Shown here piece after piece: positions 44,300 through 53,995 of a stretch of DNA of 64,000 nt (its first letter is position 1; every line of letters begins with the position of its first letter). The notes beneath the pieces are model-generated. The model was not told the DNA's origin. It did not search any database and saw only the letters and a program-made list of their open reading frames with translations. Origin of the DNA: JBLHOS01 sp047623825 (lineage in GTDB: Bacteria; Pseudomonadota; Alphaproteobacteria; Rhodobacterales; Rhodobacteraceae); contig JBLHOS010000002.1 of NCBI GenBank assembly GCA_047623825.1, positions 1 to 64,000 on the forward strand, written 5' to 3'. A program made the position numbers and the translations under genes.

Positions 44300-46714
44300 T
44301 TAGCCGCGCATCCGCGCACCATCCCCATCAAACAATGGCTCTGAGATTAAAACAGCCCGGTGCATCTTGCCCAAAATCTCGATCTCGACCTGCAAGCCAT
44401 CGGTGATCCGATCAACGGGAAGAAACCCAAGCGCAATCGATTTCTCAGCGTGATGCGAATACCCACCCGATGTGCAGAACCCTTGCACGCGGCCATCCAA
44501 CCAAATTGGCTCATAGGCCACGACATCAGCGTCATCCGCGTGAACTTCAAACGCACAAAGTTTGCGGTCGGTGCCACTGTCACGCTCAGCCTGCGCAGCA
44601 GCACGACCGATAAAATCCGTGTCCTTTTTAAACCGAATGAACCGATCAAGGCCAGTTTCGGCAGCCGTATAATCAGGAGAGAACTCAGACAACCAAGAGC
44701 CAAAGAATTTATCCAACCGCAGCGACATCATTGCGCGCATGCCAAATGGACGAATGCCCAGATCCTGACCCGCATTCCACAGCGTTGACCAAAGGGCGCG
44801 CTGATCCATTGCCGGCACGTAAATCTCATATCCCAGATCGCCGGTATAGCTGACGCGCTGAACGATCGCGTCGGTCATGCCAATCCCAATCCGCTTGACG
44901 TCCATGAACTTGAACGCCTCAGCAGAGACATCGGCGCGCGTAACGCGTGCCAGCAGCTCACGGGCATTTGGCCCAGCAATTTGAAATCCGGTACGCTGAT
45001 CTGAGATATTTTCGACCGTCACGCCCGTGTCCAAATTCTGTTCAAACCAGCGTAAATGATAGTCTTGTGAGCCGTAGCTGCCGGTCAGCTGAAACTCAGT
45101 CTCGCCTAGACAAGACACCGTGAAATCACCAACTAACCGGCCCGAAGGGGCCAGCATGGGCGTCAATGATAATCGACCTTGTTTTGGGATGTGTCCGGCC
45201 ATTATCCGGTCAAGCCAGGCACGCGCACCAACACCGGTAACCCGGTATTTACCAAAATTCTGCACTTCGTTGATGCCAACGGCACTGCGCACAGCCTTGA
45301 CCTCAGCCTTTGTTGCGTCCCATGCGTTTGAGCGACGGAATGACGGTATTTCGTACCGCGGCTCGCCGCTTAACGCGAAGTAGTTCACAACTTCCATGCC
45401 GTATTGCTGACCCCAGACCGCGTTCATGCCATCAAAAATGTCGTACATCGGGGTGGTGCGAAACGGGCGGGCGGCTGGCAGTTCCTCATTTGGGTAGCTG
45501 ATCGAAAAGCGGTTTTGGTAGTTTTCAACAACCTTTGGCAATGTATAACCGGGTGTGATCCAACGGCCAAAGCGCGCGACATCCATCGCGGTGACATCGC
45601 GTTCTGGCATGCCTTCGGTCATCCATTGCGCCAACATCAGACCGACGCCACCACCTTGGGAAAAGCCTGCCATAACACCACAAGCTGACCAGTAATTTCG
45701 CAACCCCGGAACTGGGCCCACCAATGGGTTGCCGTCGGGTGCAAATGTGAACGGACCGTGGACCACAGATTTAACCCCTGCACGCTCCAGAACTGGAAAG
45801 CGGCGATAGGCAAATTCGATGCTGTCTTCGATCTTGTCGAAATTATCTGCTAGTAACTCATGGCCAAAATCCCACGGTGTTCCGTCGACGGCCCAGGGTT
45901 TGCAGGGTTGCTCATAAAAGCCGATGCACAGGCCGCGGCCTTCTTGGCGCAGATAACTTTCGCCAGAAGGATCCATTACATGGGGATGCTCGGTGTCGCG
46001 CTCATAGATCTCCGGGATCTCGTCTGTGACAATGTACTGATGCTCCATCGGATGCAGCGGCAGGTAGACGCCGGCCATTTGCGCCACTTCACGTGCCCAT
46101 AAACCGCCCGCATTCACCACGTGCTCGGCATGAATCGTGCCTTTTTCGGTCACCACATCCCAGCTGCCATCAGGGCGAGAATTGGTCTCTAAGACTTTGC
46201 AATGGGTGATGATTTCGGCGCCGCCCATACGTGCAGCCTTGGCATAGGCATGGGTTGTGCCCGACGGATCAAGGTGGCCGTCTAACGGATCATAAAGGCC
46301 GCCCAATATGCCGTCGATATTGGTGATGGGGGCGACTTTTTTGATCTCTTCGGGCGACAGGATTTCAGTCTCCAGTCCCATAAACCGGTGTTTGGCGCGT
46401 TCTGCCTTCAGCATATCAAAGCGTTCTTGAGTGTCGGCCAATGTCACGCCGCCGACGTGGTGTAGGCCGCATGACATGCCGGTCAGCTCTTCGAGCTCGC
46501 GGTAGAGCTTGATGGTGTAACCCTGCAACGCGGCCATGTTGGTGTCACCGTTCAGCGTATGAAACCCGCCCGCTGCATGCCACGTTGATCCGGACGTCAA
46601 TTCAGATCGTTCCAACAACATGATGTCGGACCATCCCATCTTGGTCAGATGGTAGAGAACCGAACAGCCAACGACGCCACCGCCGATAACACAGACTTGA
46701 GTTTGGGTTTTCAT
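44300..46714 (-). CDS. FAD-dependent dehydrogenase with GcvT-like C-terminus (dimethylglycine/sarcosine dehydrogenase family)
   Basis: 804 aa two-part enzyme. The N-terminal half (about 5-400) is a DAO-type flavoprotein with QVCVIGGGVVGCSVLYHL and ELTSGSTWHAAGG; His46 of that motif aligns with the His that carries covalent FAD in rat dimethylglycine dehydrogenase. The C-terminal half (about 430-800) is a GcvT/aminomethyltransferase-like folate-binding domain, with GLDRFIRFKKDTDFIGR. Likely reaction: oxidative N-demethylation of dimethylglycine or sarcosine, passing the one-carbon unit to tetrahydrofolate, as expected for osmolyte catabolism in marine bacteria. Which substrate is used is not decided. 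Confidence 0.85.
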   Translation of the reverse strand: MKTQTQVCVIGGGVVGCSVLYHLTKMGWSDIMLLERSELTSGSTWHAAGGFHTLNGDTNMAALQGYTIKLYRELEELTGMSCGLHHVGGVTLADTQERFDMLKAERAKHRFMGLETEILSPEEIKKVAPITNIDGILGGLYDPLDGHLDPSGTTHAYAKAARMGGAEIITHCKVLETNSRPDGSWDVVTEKGTIHAEHVVNAGGLWAREVAQMAGVYLPLHPMEHQYIVTDEIPEIYERDTEHPHVMDPSGESYLRQEGRGLCIGFYEQPCKPWAVDGTPWDFGHELLADNFDKIEDSIEFAYRRFPVLERAGVKSVVHGPFTFAPDGNPLVGPVPGLRNYWSACGVMAGFSQGGGVGLMLAQWMTEGMPERDVTAMDVARFGRWITPGYTLPKVVENYQNRFSISYPNEELPAARPFRTTPMYDIFDGMNAVWGQQYGMEVVNYFALSGEPRYEIPSFRRSNAWDATKAEVKAVRSAVGINEVQNFGKYRVTGVGARAWLDRIMAGHIPKQGRLSLTPMLAPSGRLVGDFTVSCLGETEFQLTGSYGSQDYHLRWFEQNLDTGVTVENISDQRTGFQIAGPNARELLARVTRADVSAEAFKFMDVKRIGIGMTDAIVQRVSYTGDLGYEIYVPAMDQRALWSTLWNAGQDLGIRPFGMRAMMSLRLDKFFGSWLSEFSPDYTAAETGLDRFIRFKKDTDFIGRAAAQAERDSGTDRKLCAFEVHADDADVVAYEPIWLDGRVQGFCTSGGYSHHAEKSIALGFLPVDRITDGLQVEIEILGKMHRAVLISEPLFDGDGARMRG

Positions 46715-46813
46715 CGCAGCGCTCCTTAGTCTTAGATTTAAGACATTGAAAAGCGCACGTCGCGTACCGGCAAGCCGGAATGCGACATTCCCCGTCGTTT
46801 GCAGCGACAGTGA

Positions 46814-48121
46814 CTAAAGCTTGCGGACTTTTAGCTGGGTCAGTCGGTTTTGTTCGCGCGATGCAACCTCAAAACGGAAACCATGGAAACTGAAGCATTG
46901 TCCAACCACAGGGATCATCTGCGCCTCATGGATCACCAGACCCGCAACGGTGTTGGCCTCGTCATCTGGCAAAGACCAATCGGCGGCCCGGTTCAGGTCG
47001 CGAATGGTCATGCCGCCATCAATCAGGAAATTTCCGTCCGGGGCCGGTTCAAGCGAAAGCCGTTCGTCATCATCGTACTCGTCCGTGATTTCACCGACGA
47101 TCTCTTCGAGGATATCTTCCAGCGTAATCAGGCCTTGCAGCGCACCGTATTCGTCGACGACCAGCGCAAAATGCGTGTGGCGGCGCAGAAATTCGCGCAT
47201 TTGATCGTCCAGCGTCGTGGTCTCTGGGACAAAATAGGGCTTCATCGCAACGTCGGTGACATCAAAAGCCGCCAACCCGTGTTCAGACGCCGCAGGCCCT
47301 CTGACCAGCGCATCAATGCTGCGCAGCATATCTTTGGCGTGTACGACACCGATAATATTGTCTTGCTCACCGCGGTAAACTGGCATGCGAGTATAGCGTG
47401 ATTGTAGCGCCTGACTAAGGATGTCCTCAGGCTTGTTATCTGCATTGATCATCTCAATGCCGGAACGATGAAGCATGATTTCTTCAACAGTCCTGTCCCC
47501 AAGATCCAGCGCGCCCAGCAATCGGTCGCGATGTTCTTTCTCAACCGCACCTTCGGAATGGCCAAGCGTAATGGCGCCTGCAATCTCTTCGCGGGCCGAC
47601 AAAACTGCGCTGTCTGGATCTGTCTGAACCCCAAACAGGCGCAAGAGACCTCGGACCAAGATTTGCACCATCGCCACAACCGGCGAGAAGACTAAGATCA
47701 CAACCTGAATGATCGGTGATACCTTTGCCGCTGCCCGCTCTGCATTGGTAATTGCGTAGGTTTTTGGCAGCACTTCGGCAAAGATCAGGACCAGAAGTGT
47801 CATGACCAGTGTTGCCAGTGCGATACCGCTTTCACCAAAGGCACGGGTGAACAGCGCTGTGGCCAAAGAGGCCGCCAGGATGTTCACCAGATTGTTGCCC
47901 AGCAGGACGGACCCGATCAGTCGCTCACTGTCTTCGGTCAACAGCAAAGCCCGCTCAGCCCCTTTGTTGCCGCGATCCGCCTGGGATCGCAACTTGCCGC
48001 GAGAGGCAGCAGTCAGGGCCGTTTCAGAGCCTGAGAAAAAAGCAGACAACACCAGCAGCCCCAAGATGGAGGCCGACGTAATCCAGAATGCAGTGTCAAA
48101 AACAGTCGGGTCGATCATCAT
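46814..48121 (-). CDS. CNNM/CorC-type transmembrane CBS protein
   Basis: 435 aa. The N-terminal DUF21 domain with about four spans has AFFSGSETALTAASRGKL and LGNNLVNILAAS and FAEVLPKTYAI. Two CBS domains follow (about 210-340, with RYTRMPVYRGEQDNIIGVVH and ALVVDEYGALQGLITLEDIL), then a CorC_HlyC transporter-associated domain. Proposed roles in the family are Mg2+ or Co2+ efflux or membrane integrity; substrate unproven. It begins 68 nt past the xerD stop. Confidence 0.88.
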   Translation of the reverse strand: MMIDPTVFDTAFWITSASILGLLVLSAFFSGSETALTAASRGKLRSQADRGNKGAERALLLTEDSERLIGSVLLGNNLVNILAASLATALFTRAFGESGIALATLVMTLLVLIFAEVLPKTYAITNAERAAAKVSPIIQVVILVFSPVVAMVQILVRGLLRLFGVQTDPDSAVLSAREEIAGAITLGHSEGAVEKEHRDRLLGALDLGDRTVEEIMLHRSGIEMINADNKPEDILSQALQSRYTRMPVYRGEQDNIIGVVHAKDMLRSIDALVRGPAASEHGLAAFDVTDVAMKPYFVPETTTLDDQMREFLRRHTHFALVVDEYGALQGLITLEDILEEIVGEITDEYDDDERLSLEPAPDGNFLIDGGMTIRDLNRAADWSLPDDEANTVAGLVIHEAQMIPVVGQCFSFHGFRFEVASREQNRLTQLKVRKL

Positions 48122-48189
48122 TCGTCCGATTTATGGAAGCAATAATTTGGTTATGGGGCGCTGCCGCTGCTCTTTCAAGGGCGGGTTAT

Positions 48190-49113
48190 CTAGCCCTGTG
48201 CCAACGGATGATGGTTCAGGACCAGATCTTTCATCCGCTCGTCCAAGACGTGGGTGTATATTTCCGTGGTGGCGATGTCGGCATGACCCAGCAAGGTCTG
48301 GATACTTCTTAGATCTGCGCCATTTGCCAATAAATGGGTGGCAAACGCATGGCGCAAAGTATGTGGTGTGACCGTATGCGCAGGAATATCGGCGGCGACT
48401 GCAATTTCCTTGATCAGCGTGAAAAATCGGACGCGGGTCAAATGCCCACTTTTGGCGCGTGACGGAAATAGCACAGCAGAGAGCGGTTTGCCATTTTCGA
48501 CGCGCTGACGTTCTTCCTCGGCCTCCCGCCAAAGTAACCACCTAGCCAAGGCTTCTTTGGCGGGAGGCGACAGTGGAACTAGGCGCTCCTTGTTTCCTTT
48601 GCCTCGGATCAGCAACAGTTTTGGACTGCCTCGCGCGGCTGCCACCGGCAGTGATACCAGCTCTGTCACTCGCATCCCGGTCGCATAAAGCAACTGCATC
48701 AAGCAGTAGTTTCGCAACCGATCACCCTCAGATCTACCGTGGGATTTGGCGGCCAAAAGCAGCTGGTCAACTTCTTGAGGGGTCAGGGTTTTGGGCAATC
48801 TCATATCGCGCCCCGGTCCTTTGATTTGAACTGCAGGATTATCTGTGCGCCAATTTTCATCAAGCGCAAAGTTGTAAAATTGTTTGATAGCAGACAATCT
48901 GCGTGCCCGAGTGGATTTGGCTAAACCTTCGCCCTCAAGACCAATTAGATAGTCTTCGATATCCTTGCGGGCTGCAGCTTTTAAGCCCAATTTTTGTTCT
49001 AACAGCCAATTTTCGAAATTAACCAAGTCCCGACCGTACGCCAATAAAGTATTTTCTGCGGCATTCAGTTCGGCAGCCTGCGCGTCCAAAAACGTTGAGA
49101 TCCATTTGCTCAT
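48190..49113 (-). CDS. xerD: Tyrosine site-specific recombinase XerD
   Basis: 307 aa. With XerC it resolves chromosome dimers at dif. N-terminal core-binding domain (about 1-95), then catalytic domain with Arg in LYATGMRVTELVSLP, Lys near RGKGNKERLVPLS, HTLRHAFATHLL and LGHADIATTEIYTHV with the nucleophile Tyr. Length and order suit XerD and not a phage integrase. Start ATG shares one base with the TAA of the preceding gene. Confidence 0.93.
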   Translation of the reverse strand: MSKWISTFLDAQAAELNAAENTLLAYGRDLVNFENWLLEQKLGLKAAARKDIEDYLIGLEGEGLAKSTRARRLSAIKQFYNFALDENWRTDNPAVQIKGPGRDMRLPKTLTPQEVDQLLLAAKSHGRSEGDRLRNYCLMQLLYATGMRVTELVSLPVAAARGSPKLLLIRGKGNKERLVPLSPPAKEALARWLLWREAEEERQRVENGKPLSAVLFPSRAKSGHLTRVRFFTLIKEIAVAADIPAHTVTPHTLRHAFATHLLANGADLRSIQTLLGHADIATTEIYTHVLDERMKDLVLNHHPLAQG

Positions 49114-50609
49114 TACACACTTCCTAGAATAATTAACTGTAAAGCAGCTCGTCGTGCGATATCTTCTAGCCCCGCCATCCTGAACAGTCGCAGTGCATCT
49201 TCAAGGTCGTCGGCATCTGAATTATCTTTGCTCAGTTGACGAGATGCCAGAAGAAGTGCCTCTCCCAACCTGCCACGGTCCAGCAACCAGCTATAACGTG
49301 ACGGTATATCCGTGCCAGAAAATGCACTGGAAATCGCCATTAAAGTTGCAGTTTGCCGCGGTGGTTGGGCAGGTTGGCCGCGTGCGATCGCAAATAGAAA
49401 TGCCTCATTGGGACTTTGTGGAACGGCGCGTTGGGCGACCAGTTCATAGCGCGGCGACAGCAATCCAATTCGCCGGGCCAACATTGCGGCATCTGTCGTC
49501 AAGGGTAAGCGCAGCAGACGTTCAGCATAAACCGTTGCAAACGGTACTTCGAGGCCGGCGGCGCGCATCGCACCCCAAGCGTGGGGCAGGGCGGCAGTCA
49601 CTGCTGAGATTTCTCCGGCCAGCAGCGCTTCATCAAAGCGCTGCAACGCGGCTACGCGGTCCCAAACACCACCTGATGCCGCTGGTACCCGGTCGGTGTA
49701 GATGTCCAACCAAACAGATGGCGGAATGGCCCCGCTGCGCAACAACCGCTCTGACGCATCCAATTGCGCGCGCCATCCAGCCACATCCGACAGATCCGAA
49801 TGGGCAAACGCCAATGGCAGACCCGAGGAGGGAGGACGCTCACCCAACGCCACCCGCAGTTGGTAGCGCAAAGGTGTCGCGTTGGTCTCGGGCGGCAAGG
49901 GGCCGTCGTCTTCAAACAAATCTGGATCAAGAAAGCGCGCGATCAGCTCTGCGTCATCCTCAGCAATAAAGCCGAGCGCCGCACCAGTTCCCAGCGACAG
50001 GGCCGCGGCTGACCAATCACCAGTTCGTGCCAAACAGAAAATCCGGGCAGTAAACGTGGGCGCAATATCGGGATTTGCCCGCATGGTTGCGCACGCCCGA
50101 CGTTCGTCTCCACTCAGCAGGCTGACATCGAACCACCGGCGAAATATCTGGGGGGAGCTGGGACCGGCCCGCTCCATCAGTGCGCGCGCAGGTTCTAGTG
50201 CGCCGCGCGCCAGCAAAAGGTCCAGACGCGCCAGAAATAATCCTGCCTCGGTCCCCGCGTTAAGTGGTGGGTCAAGTTCAGCAAGTGCCAGTTGTTGGGT
50301 AAAGGCAAGAATAGCAGGCAGTCCTTCATAGGGCTGCGCGCGCATCAGATTGGCAAGCGTCTCAACGGAACTGTCCCCCCACAAATTGGCAGGCAAACCC
50401 GTAACACTGGCAGGCAAAATACCGACAGCATCCAAACTCACTGCACCAATTGGCATGACAGTAATTTGGGTGGGCGAGGCGGATTGGACCACATTCGCAT
50501 GCGGTCGGGTGATGCTTTCCGATAGCCAGTCGGGAGCGTCAAAAACTGGTTCTTGCGCAAAACTGGATGTTGCAAAGAACAGTGACAAGAAGAACGATTT
50601 AATCGACAT
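49113..50609 (-). CDS. Uncharacterised secreted/periplasmic protein
   Basis: 498 aa from ATG 50609. The N-terminus is a likely signal peptide (MSIKSFFLSLFFATSSFAQE). The rest is rich in Ala and Leu with amphipathic helical repeats (e.g. LFLARLDLLLARGALEPARALME), suggesting a TPR-like or alpha-solenoid fold, but no specific family was recognised. Its start overlaps the 45-aa membrane peptide by 11 nt and its stop overlaps xerD by one base. The chain implies co-translation and hints at a role connected with XerD or the cell envelope at division; not demonstrated. Confidence 0.75.
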   Translation of the reverse strand: MSIKSFFLSLFFATSSFAQEPVFDAPDWLSESITRPHANVVQSASPTQITVMPIGAVSLDAVGILPASVTGLPANLWGDSSVETLANLMRAQPYEGLPAILAFTQQLALAELDPPLNAGTEAGLFLARLDLLLARGALEPARALMERAGPSSPQIFRRWFDVSLLSGDERRACATMRANPDIAPTFTARIFCLARTGDWSAAALSLGTGAALGFIAEDDAELIARFLDPDLFEDDGPLPPETNATPLRYQLRVALGERPPSSGLPLAFAHSDLSDVAGWRAQLDASERLLRSGAIPPSVWLDIYTDRVPAASGGVWDRVAALQRFDEALLAGEISAVTAALPHAWGAMRAAGLEVPFATVYAERLLRLPLTTDAAMLARRIGLLSPRYELVAQRAVPQSPNEAFLFAIARGQPAQPPRQTATLMAISSAFSGTDIPSRYSWLLDRGRLGEALLLASRQLSKDNSDADDLEDALRLFRMAGLEDIARRAALQLIILGSV

Positions 50610-50736
50610 CCAAAACAACTGGTAAACTAATCTGACTCGTCTCGGGCTTCAAAAACCCTGAATAGGAGTACCCCACAAGTCCGATTATCCCTAAAATAAT
50701 CAATAGAATCAATAATCTAAGTAATCTCCGCATCAT
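50599..50736 (-). CDS. Small 45-aa single-span membrane peptide
   Basis: ATG 50736 (or the adjacent ATG 50733) to TAA ending at 50599. It encodes an MMRRLLRLLILLIILGIIG-type hydrophobic N-terminal span followed by a short polar tail ending LPVVLDVD. AGGAC lies just upstream. The gene overlaps the start of the 498-aa protein by 11 nt and is divergent from aroK. It looks conserved in other roseobacters from memory, but that needs a search. Function unknown. Confidence 0.7.
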   Translation of the reverse strand: MMRRLLRLLILLIILGIIGLVGYSYSGFLKPETSQISLPVVLDVD

Positions 50737-50834
50737 ATGTCCTGCCTGAACGCGCAGCGTTTGCCGCTGCATTGGTTTCCATATAAGTCATGGTGAGTGG
50801 AATTACGCCACCTTGCAGGGAAAGATTCTTAGCT

Positions 50835-51398
50835 ATGGGCGAAACCATGCCAATCCAATCACTTGATCTGCAAAAGACAATTGTCTTTGTGGGTATGATG
50901 GGTTCCGGCAAAACCGCCATTGGCAAAGCGTTGGCCGCCAAACTGCAGGTTCCGTTCCGCGATTCTGATGCGGTGATTGAGGACGCGTCCTGCCTAAGCA
51001 TCGCAGAAATATTTGAGCGCTACGGTGAGCCGTTTTTTCGCGATAAGGAAAGCAGGGTCATCTTGCGCCTGCTGGAACACCCCCCTTGCATCCTGTCAAC
51101 GGGGGGCGGCGCATGGCTGTCGCCAGAAAACCGGGCAGCAATCGATAAGATTGCCGTTTCGGTCTGGCTAAAGGCAGATGTTGATCTGCTGTGGTCACGG
51201 GTGCGCCATAAGACGACCCGTCCCTTGCTGCGCACCGCCAATCCGCGCGCAACCCTGGCTGAGATTTCTGCGGCCCGAACCCCTGCATATGAGACGGCAC
51301 AGGTGCAGATTGAGACGCAGCCTAATTGGAGCATTGAGGACACGACAAATGCGGTTCTTCACGCCCTGATTGCCACCCAAATTGTGAAAGTCACCTGA
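50835..51398 (+). CDS. aroK: Shikimate kinase
   Basis: 187 aa from ATG 50835 (ATG 50847 also possible). Phosphorylates shikimate at the 3-hydroxyl. Walker A TIVFVGMMGSGKTAIGKAL, shikimate-binding FRDSDAVIE, FRDKESRVI and STGGGAWLSPENR, and Arg in RPLLRT are all present. The stop shares one base with the aroB start (TGATG). Confidence 0.95.
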   Translation: MGETMPIQSLDLQKTIVFVGMMGSGKTAIGKALAAKLQVPFRDSDAVIEDASCLSIAEIFERYGEPFFRDKESRVILRLLEHPPCILSTGGGAWLSPENRAAIDKIAVSVWLKADVDLLWSRVRHKTTRPLLRTANPRATLAEISAARTPAYETAQVQIETQPNWSIEDTTNAVLHALIATQIVKVT

Positions 51399-52519
51399 TG
51401 AGCCTGACCCAAACCGTTCACGTGCCTTTGGGCGACCGCGCCTATGATGTGCGCATTGGCGCCGGGATATTACACGATGTTGCGACCCATATGGCACCGT
51501 TCCTGCAGCAACCACGCTGTTTTATTATAACTGAGGAACGGGTCGCGGGGCTGCATCTGGCGACATTGACCAAGGCGCTGGCGGCCGGTGGCATCACAAC
51601 ACAGGCGCTGATCTTGCCTCCGGGTGAGGCGACAAAAGGCTGGCCTGAATTTACCCGAACTGTTGAGTGGTTGCTGGAGCAGCGCGTAGAGCGGCGCGAT
51701 ATCGTCGTGGCGTTTGGTGGCGGTGTGATTGGCGATCTGGTCGGTTTTGCGGCAGCCGTGTTGCGCCGTGGTGTGCGGTTCGTACAGATCCCGACAACCC
51801 TTCTGGCGCAGGTCGACAGCTCGGTGGGTGGTAAGACCGGTATCAATTCTGTCTGTGGCAAGAACCTGATTGGCGCGTTCCACCAACCTGTGCTGGTCTT
51901 GGCTGACATCGATCTGCTTGGTACATTGCAGCCGCGCGACTTTTTGGCGGGTTATGGTGAGGTCGCCAAATATGGGCTGTTGGGCGACAGTGCGTTTTTT
52001 GATTGGTTGGAGCAAAATGCACCAGCATTGGCCGCCGGTGACACGTCCTTGCGGGCCGAGGCGGTGCGCCATTCGGTGCAGATGAAGGCCGATATTGTCG
52101 TGCGCGATGAAACCGAAATGGGTGACCGCGCACTTTTGAACCTTGGGCATACATTTGGTCATGCTCTAGAGGCCGCAACCGGCTATTCAGACCGATTGTT
52201 GCACGGCGAAGGAGTTGCGATCGGGTGTGCCCTAGCGTTTGAGGTGTCAGCCCGATTGGGCCTGTGCAGTCAAGAAGATCCAAGCCGGGTTCGCGCCCAC
52301 CTAAGCGACATGAACATGATGGGTGATCTGACTGATATCAAAGGAGATTTGCCAAACGTTGATGCACTGATTGACCTGATGGGGCAGGACAAAAAGGTGC
52401 TTGATGGCCAGTTGCGGTTTATCCTCGCACGTGGAATTGGCCAAGCGTTTGTCACCGCAGACGTCCCAATTGAGACGGTTCATTTGGTTTTGTCCGACGC
52501 GCTTGCGCAGCGCCGCTAG
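51398..52519 (+). CDS. aroB: 3-dehydroquinate synthase
   Basis: 373 aa NAD-dependent, metal-binding second enzyme of the shikimate pathway. Seen: VAFGGGVIGDLVGFAAAVLRRGV (NAD site), QIPTTLLAQVDSSVGGKTGIN, GYGEVAKYGLLG with metal-binding Glu, LNLGHTFGHALE with metal-binding His. Translationally coupled to aroK. Confidence 0.96.
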   Translation: MSLTQTVHVPLGDRAYDVRIGAGILHDVATHMAPFLQQPRCFIITEERVAGLHLATLTKALAAGGITTQALILPPGEATKGWPEFTRTVEWLLEQRVERRDIVVAFGGGVIGDLVGFAAAVLRRGVRFVQIPTTLLAQVDSSVGGKTGINSVCGKNLIGAFHQPVLVLADIDLLGTLQPRDFLAGYGEVAKYGLLGDSAFFDWLEQNAPALAAGDTSLRAEAVRHSVQMKADIVVRDETEMGDRALLNLGHTFGHALEAATGYSDRLLHGEGVAIGCALAFEVSARLGLCSQEDPSRVRAHLSDMNMMGDLTDIKGDLPNVDALIDLMGQDKKVLDGQLRFILARGIGQAFVTADVPIETVHLVLSDALAQRR

Positions 52520-52531
52520 ATCATTGGAATT

Positions 52532-53038
52532 TCAGTCTGAGCCGCGATATGGTTCTACATATTGCAGGGCCATATCCCAAGGAAAGAAGATCCATGTGTC
52601 CTGACTGACGCCGGTGATGAAGGTGTCAACCATCGGCTCACCTTTGGGCTTTGCATAAACCGTGGCGAAATGCGCGTTTGGGTACATCGCCCGCACAACC
52701 TCCAGGGTTTTGCCAGTATCAACCAAATCGTCGATCACCAAGACACCAGTTCCGTCACCCATCATCTCGTGTGGGGGCTGGGTCAAAATCACAGGTTCGC
52801 TTTGGGATTGATGGTCGTAGGATCTGATTGAGATCGTGGTGACCTGACGGATATCCAGTTCGCGCGCGACAATCATAGCGGGCGCCATGCCACCACGGGT
52901 GATTGCCACGATAGCATTCCAGCTACCGTCCTTGCCGGGGCCGCGTTTATCCAGCCGCCAAGCAAGTGCGCGGCTGTCGCGGTGGATCTGATCCCAACTG
53001 ATGTGAAAGCCTTTTTCGTGGGGAAGGGGCGTGACCAT
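52532..53038 (-). CDS. gpt: Xanthine phosphoribosyltransferase
   Basis: 168 aa purine salvage enzyme making XMP or GMP from xanthine or guanine and PRPP. The PRPP-binding motif is VLVIDDLVDTGKTLEVVR; the flexible loop region carries SIRSYDHQSQSEP, and AITRGGMAPA is the second conserved element. It starts 3 nt after the fabI stop, so the pair is cotranscribed. Confidence 0.9.
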   Translation of the reverse strand: MVTPLPHEKGFHISWDQIHRDSRALAWRLDKRGPGKDGSWNAIVAITRGGMAPAMIVARELDIRQVTTISIRSYDHQSQSEPVILTQPPHEMMGDGTGVLVIDDLVDTGKTLEVVRAMYPNAHFATVYAKPKGEPMVDTFITGVSQDTWIFFPWDMALQYVEPYRGSD

Positions 53039-53041
53039 GAA

Positions 53042-53854
53042 TTAGCCGTCCTTCTTTTCGAGAGTCATGTCCGGCGATTCTGGGTTCTTCATGCCAATAA
53101 CATGATAGCCCGCGTCGACATGATGGATCTCGCCGGTTACAGCACTGGACATATCAGACAAAAGATAGAGCGCGGATTGCCCAACCTCATCTTGCGATAC
53201 CGTCCGGCGCAGCGGGCTGTTGTTCTCATTCCACTTCAAGATATAGCGGAAATCACCGATACCAGAGGCTGCGAGCGTCTTGATGGTCCCGGCTGAGATC
53301 GCATTGACCCGGATACCGTCGCGCCCAAGATCTTCGGCCATATATCGAACACTGGCCTCAAGTGCGGCCTTGGCGACACCCATAACATTATAATGCGGCA
53401 TGACCTTTTCGGCGCCGTAATAAGTTAACGTCAGCAAGCTGCCGCCTTTGTGCATCATCTTTTCGGCCCGCTGACAGATCGCAGTGAAGGAATAAACTGA
53501 GATATTCATCGACATCGCGAAATTGTCCAACGAGGTATCGATGTAGCGGCCGCGAAGCTCATTCTTGTCCGAAAATCCGATTGCGTGAACCACAAAATCT
53601 AAGTTGTCCCATGCCTCACCAAGGCTTTCGAACAACGCGTCCATGCTGGCCGGATCGCCGACGTCGCAAGGTAGCACAAGTGTGCTGCCAACTTGGCCAG
53701 CCAACGGAATAACACGCTTTTTGAGTTGATCGCCTTGGTAGGAGAAGGCAAGTTCGGCCCCCTCTGCAGCGCATGCTTTTGCGATGCCCCAAGCGATTGA
53801 TTTGTCGTTGGCGAGCCCCATAATCAGGCCGCGTTTTCCTGTCATCAACCCCAT
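53042..53854 (-). CDS. fabI: Enoyl-[acyl-carrier-protein] reductase FabI
   Basis: 270 aa from ATG 53854 (AGGA 8 nt upstream). NADH-dependent last step of fatty-acid elongation. The nucleotide-binding start GKRGLIMGLANDKSIAWGIA is typical of FabI, not FabG. Catalytic Tyr and Lys are in HYNVMGVAKAALE (Tyr-x6-Lys), with FVVHAIGFSDK and SAGTIKTLAASGI further landmarks. The triclosan-class target family, single copy in this window. Confidence 0.95.
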   Translation of the reverse strand: MGLMTGKRGLIMGLANDKSIAWGIAKACAAEGAELAFSYQGDQLKKRVIPLAGQVGSTLVLPCDVGDPASMDALFESLGEAWDNLDFVVHAIGFSDKNELRGRYIDTSLDNFAMSMNISVYSFTAICQRAEKMMHKGGSLLTLTYYGAEKVMPHYNVMGVAKAALEASVRYMAEDLGRDGIRVNAISAGTIKTLAASGIGDFRYILKWNENNSPLRRTVSQDEVGQSALYLLSDMSSAVTGEIHHVDAGYHVIGMKNPESPDMTLEKKDG

Positions 53855-53995
53855 AGATGTTCCTGCACAAATTGTTTTCATTGCTTATGACTCGGTTTAG
53901 GCCAAGCGGGGGGGACGATCAAGCGCTGGTCGATGCTCTTGTTCCAACATAGAAGACAACCACGTGTACTTAGAAACCATTTACCCGAGGCGATG

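Noticed and set aside
48190..49113. Phage or island integrase
   Set aside because: Length, domain order and context match housekeeping XerD, with no adjacent attachment site or phage genes.
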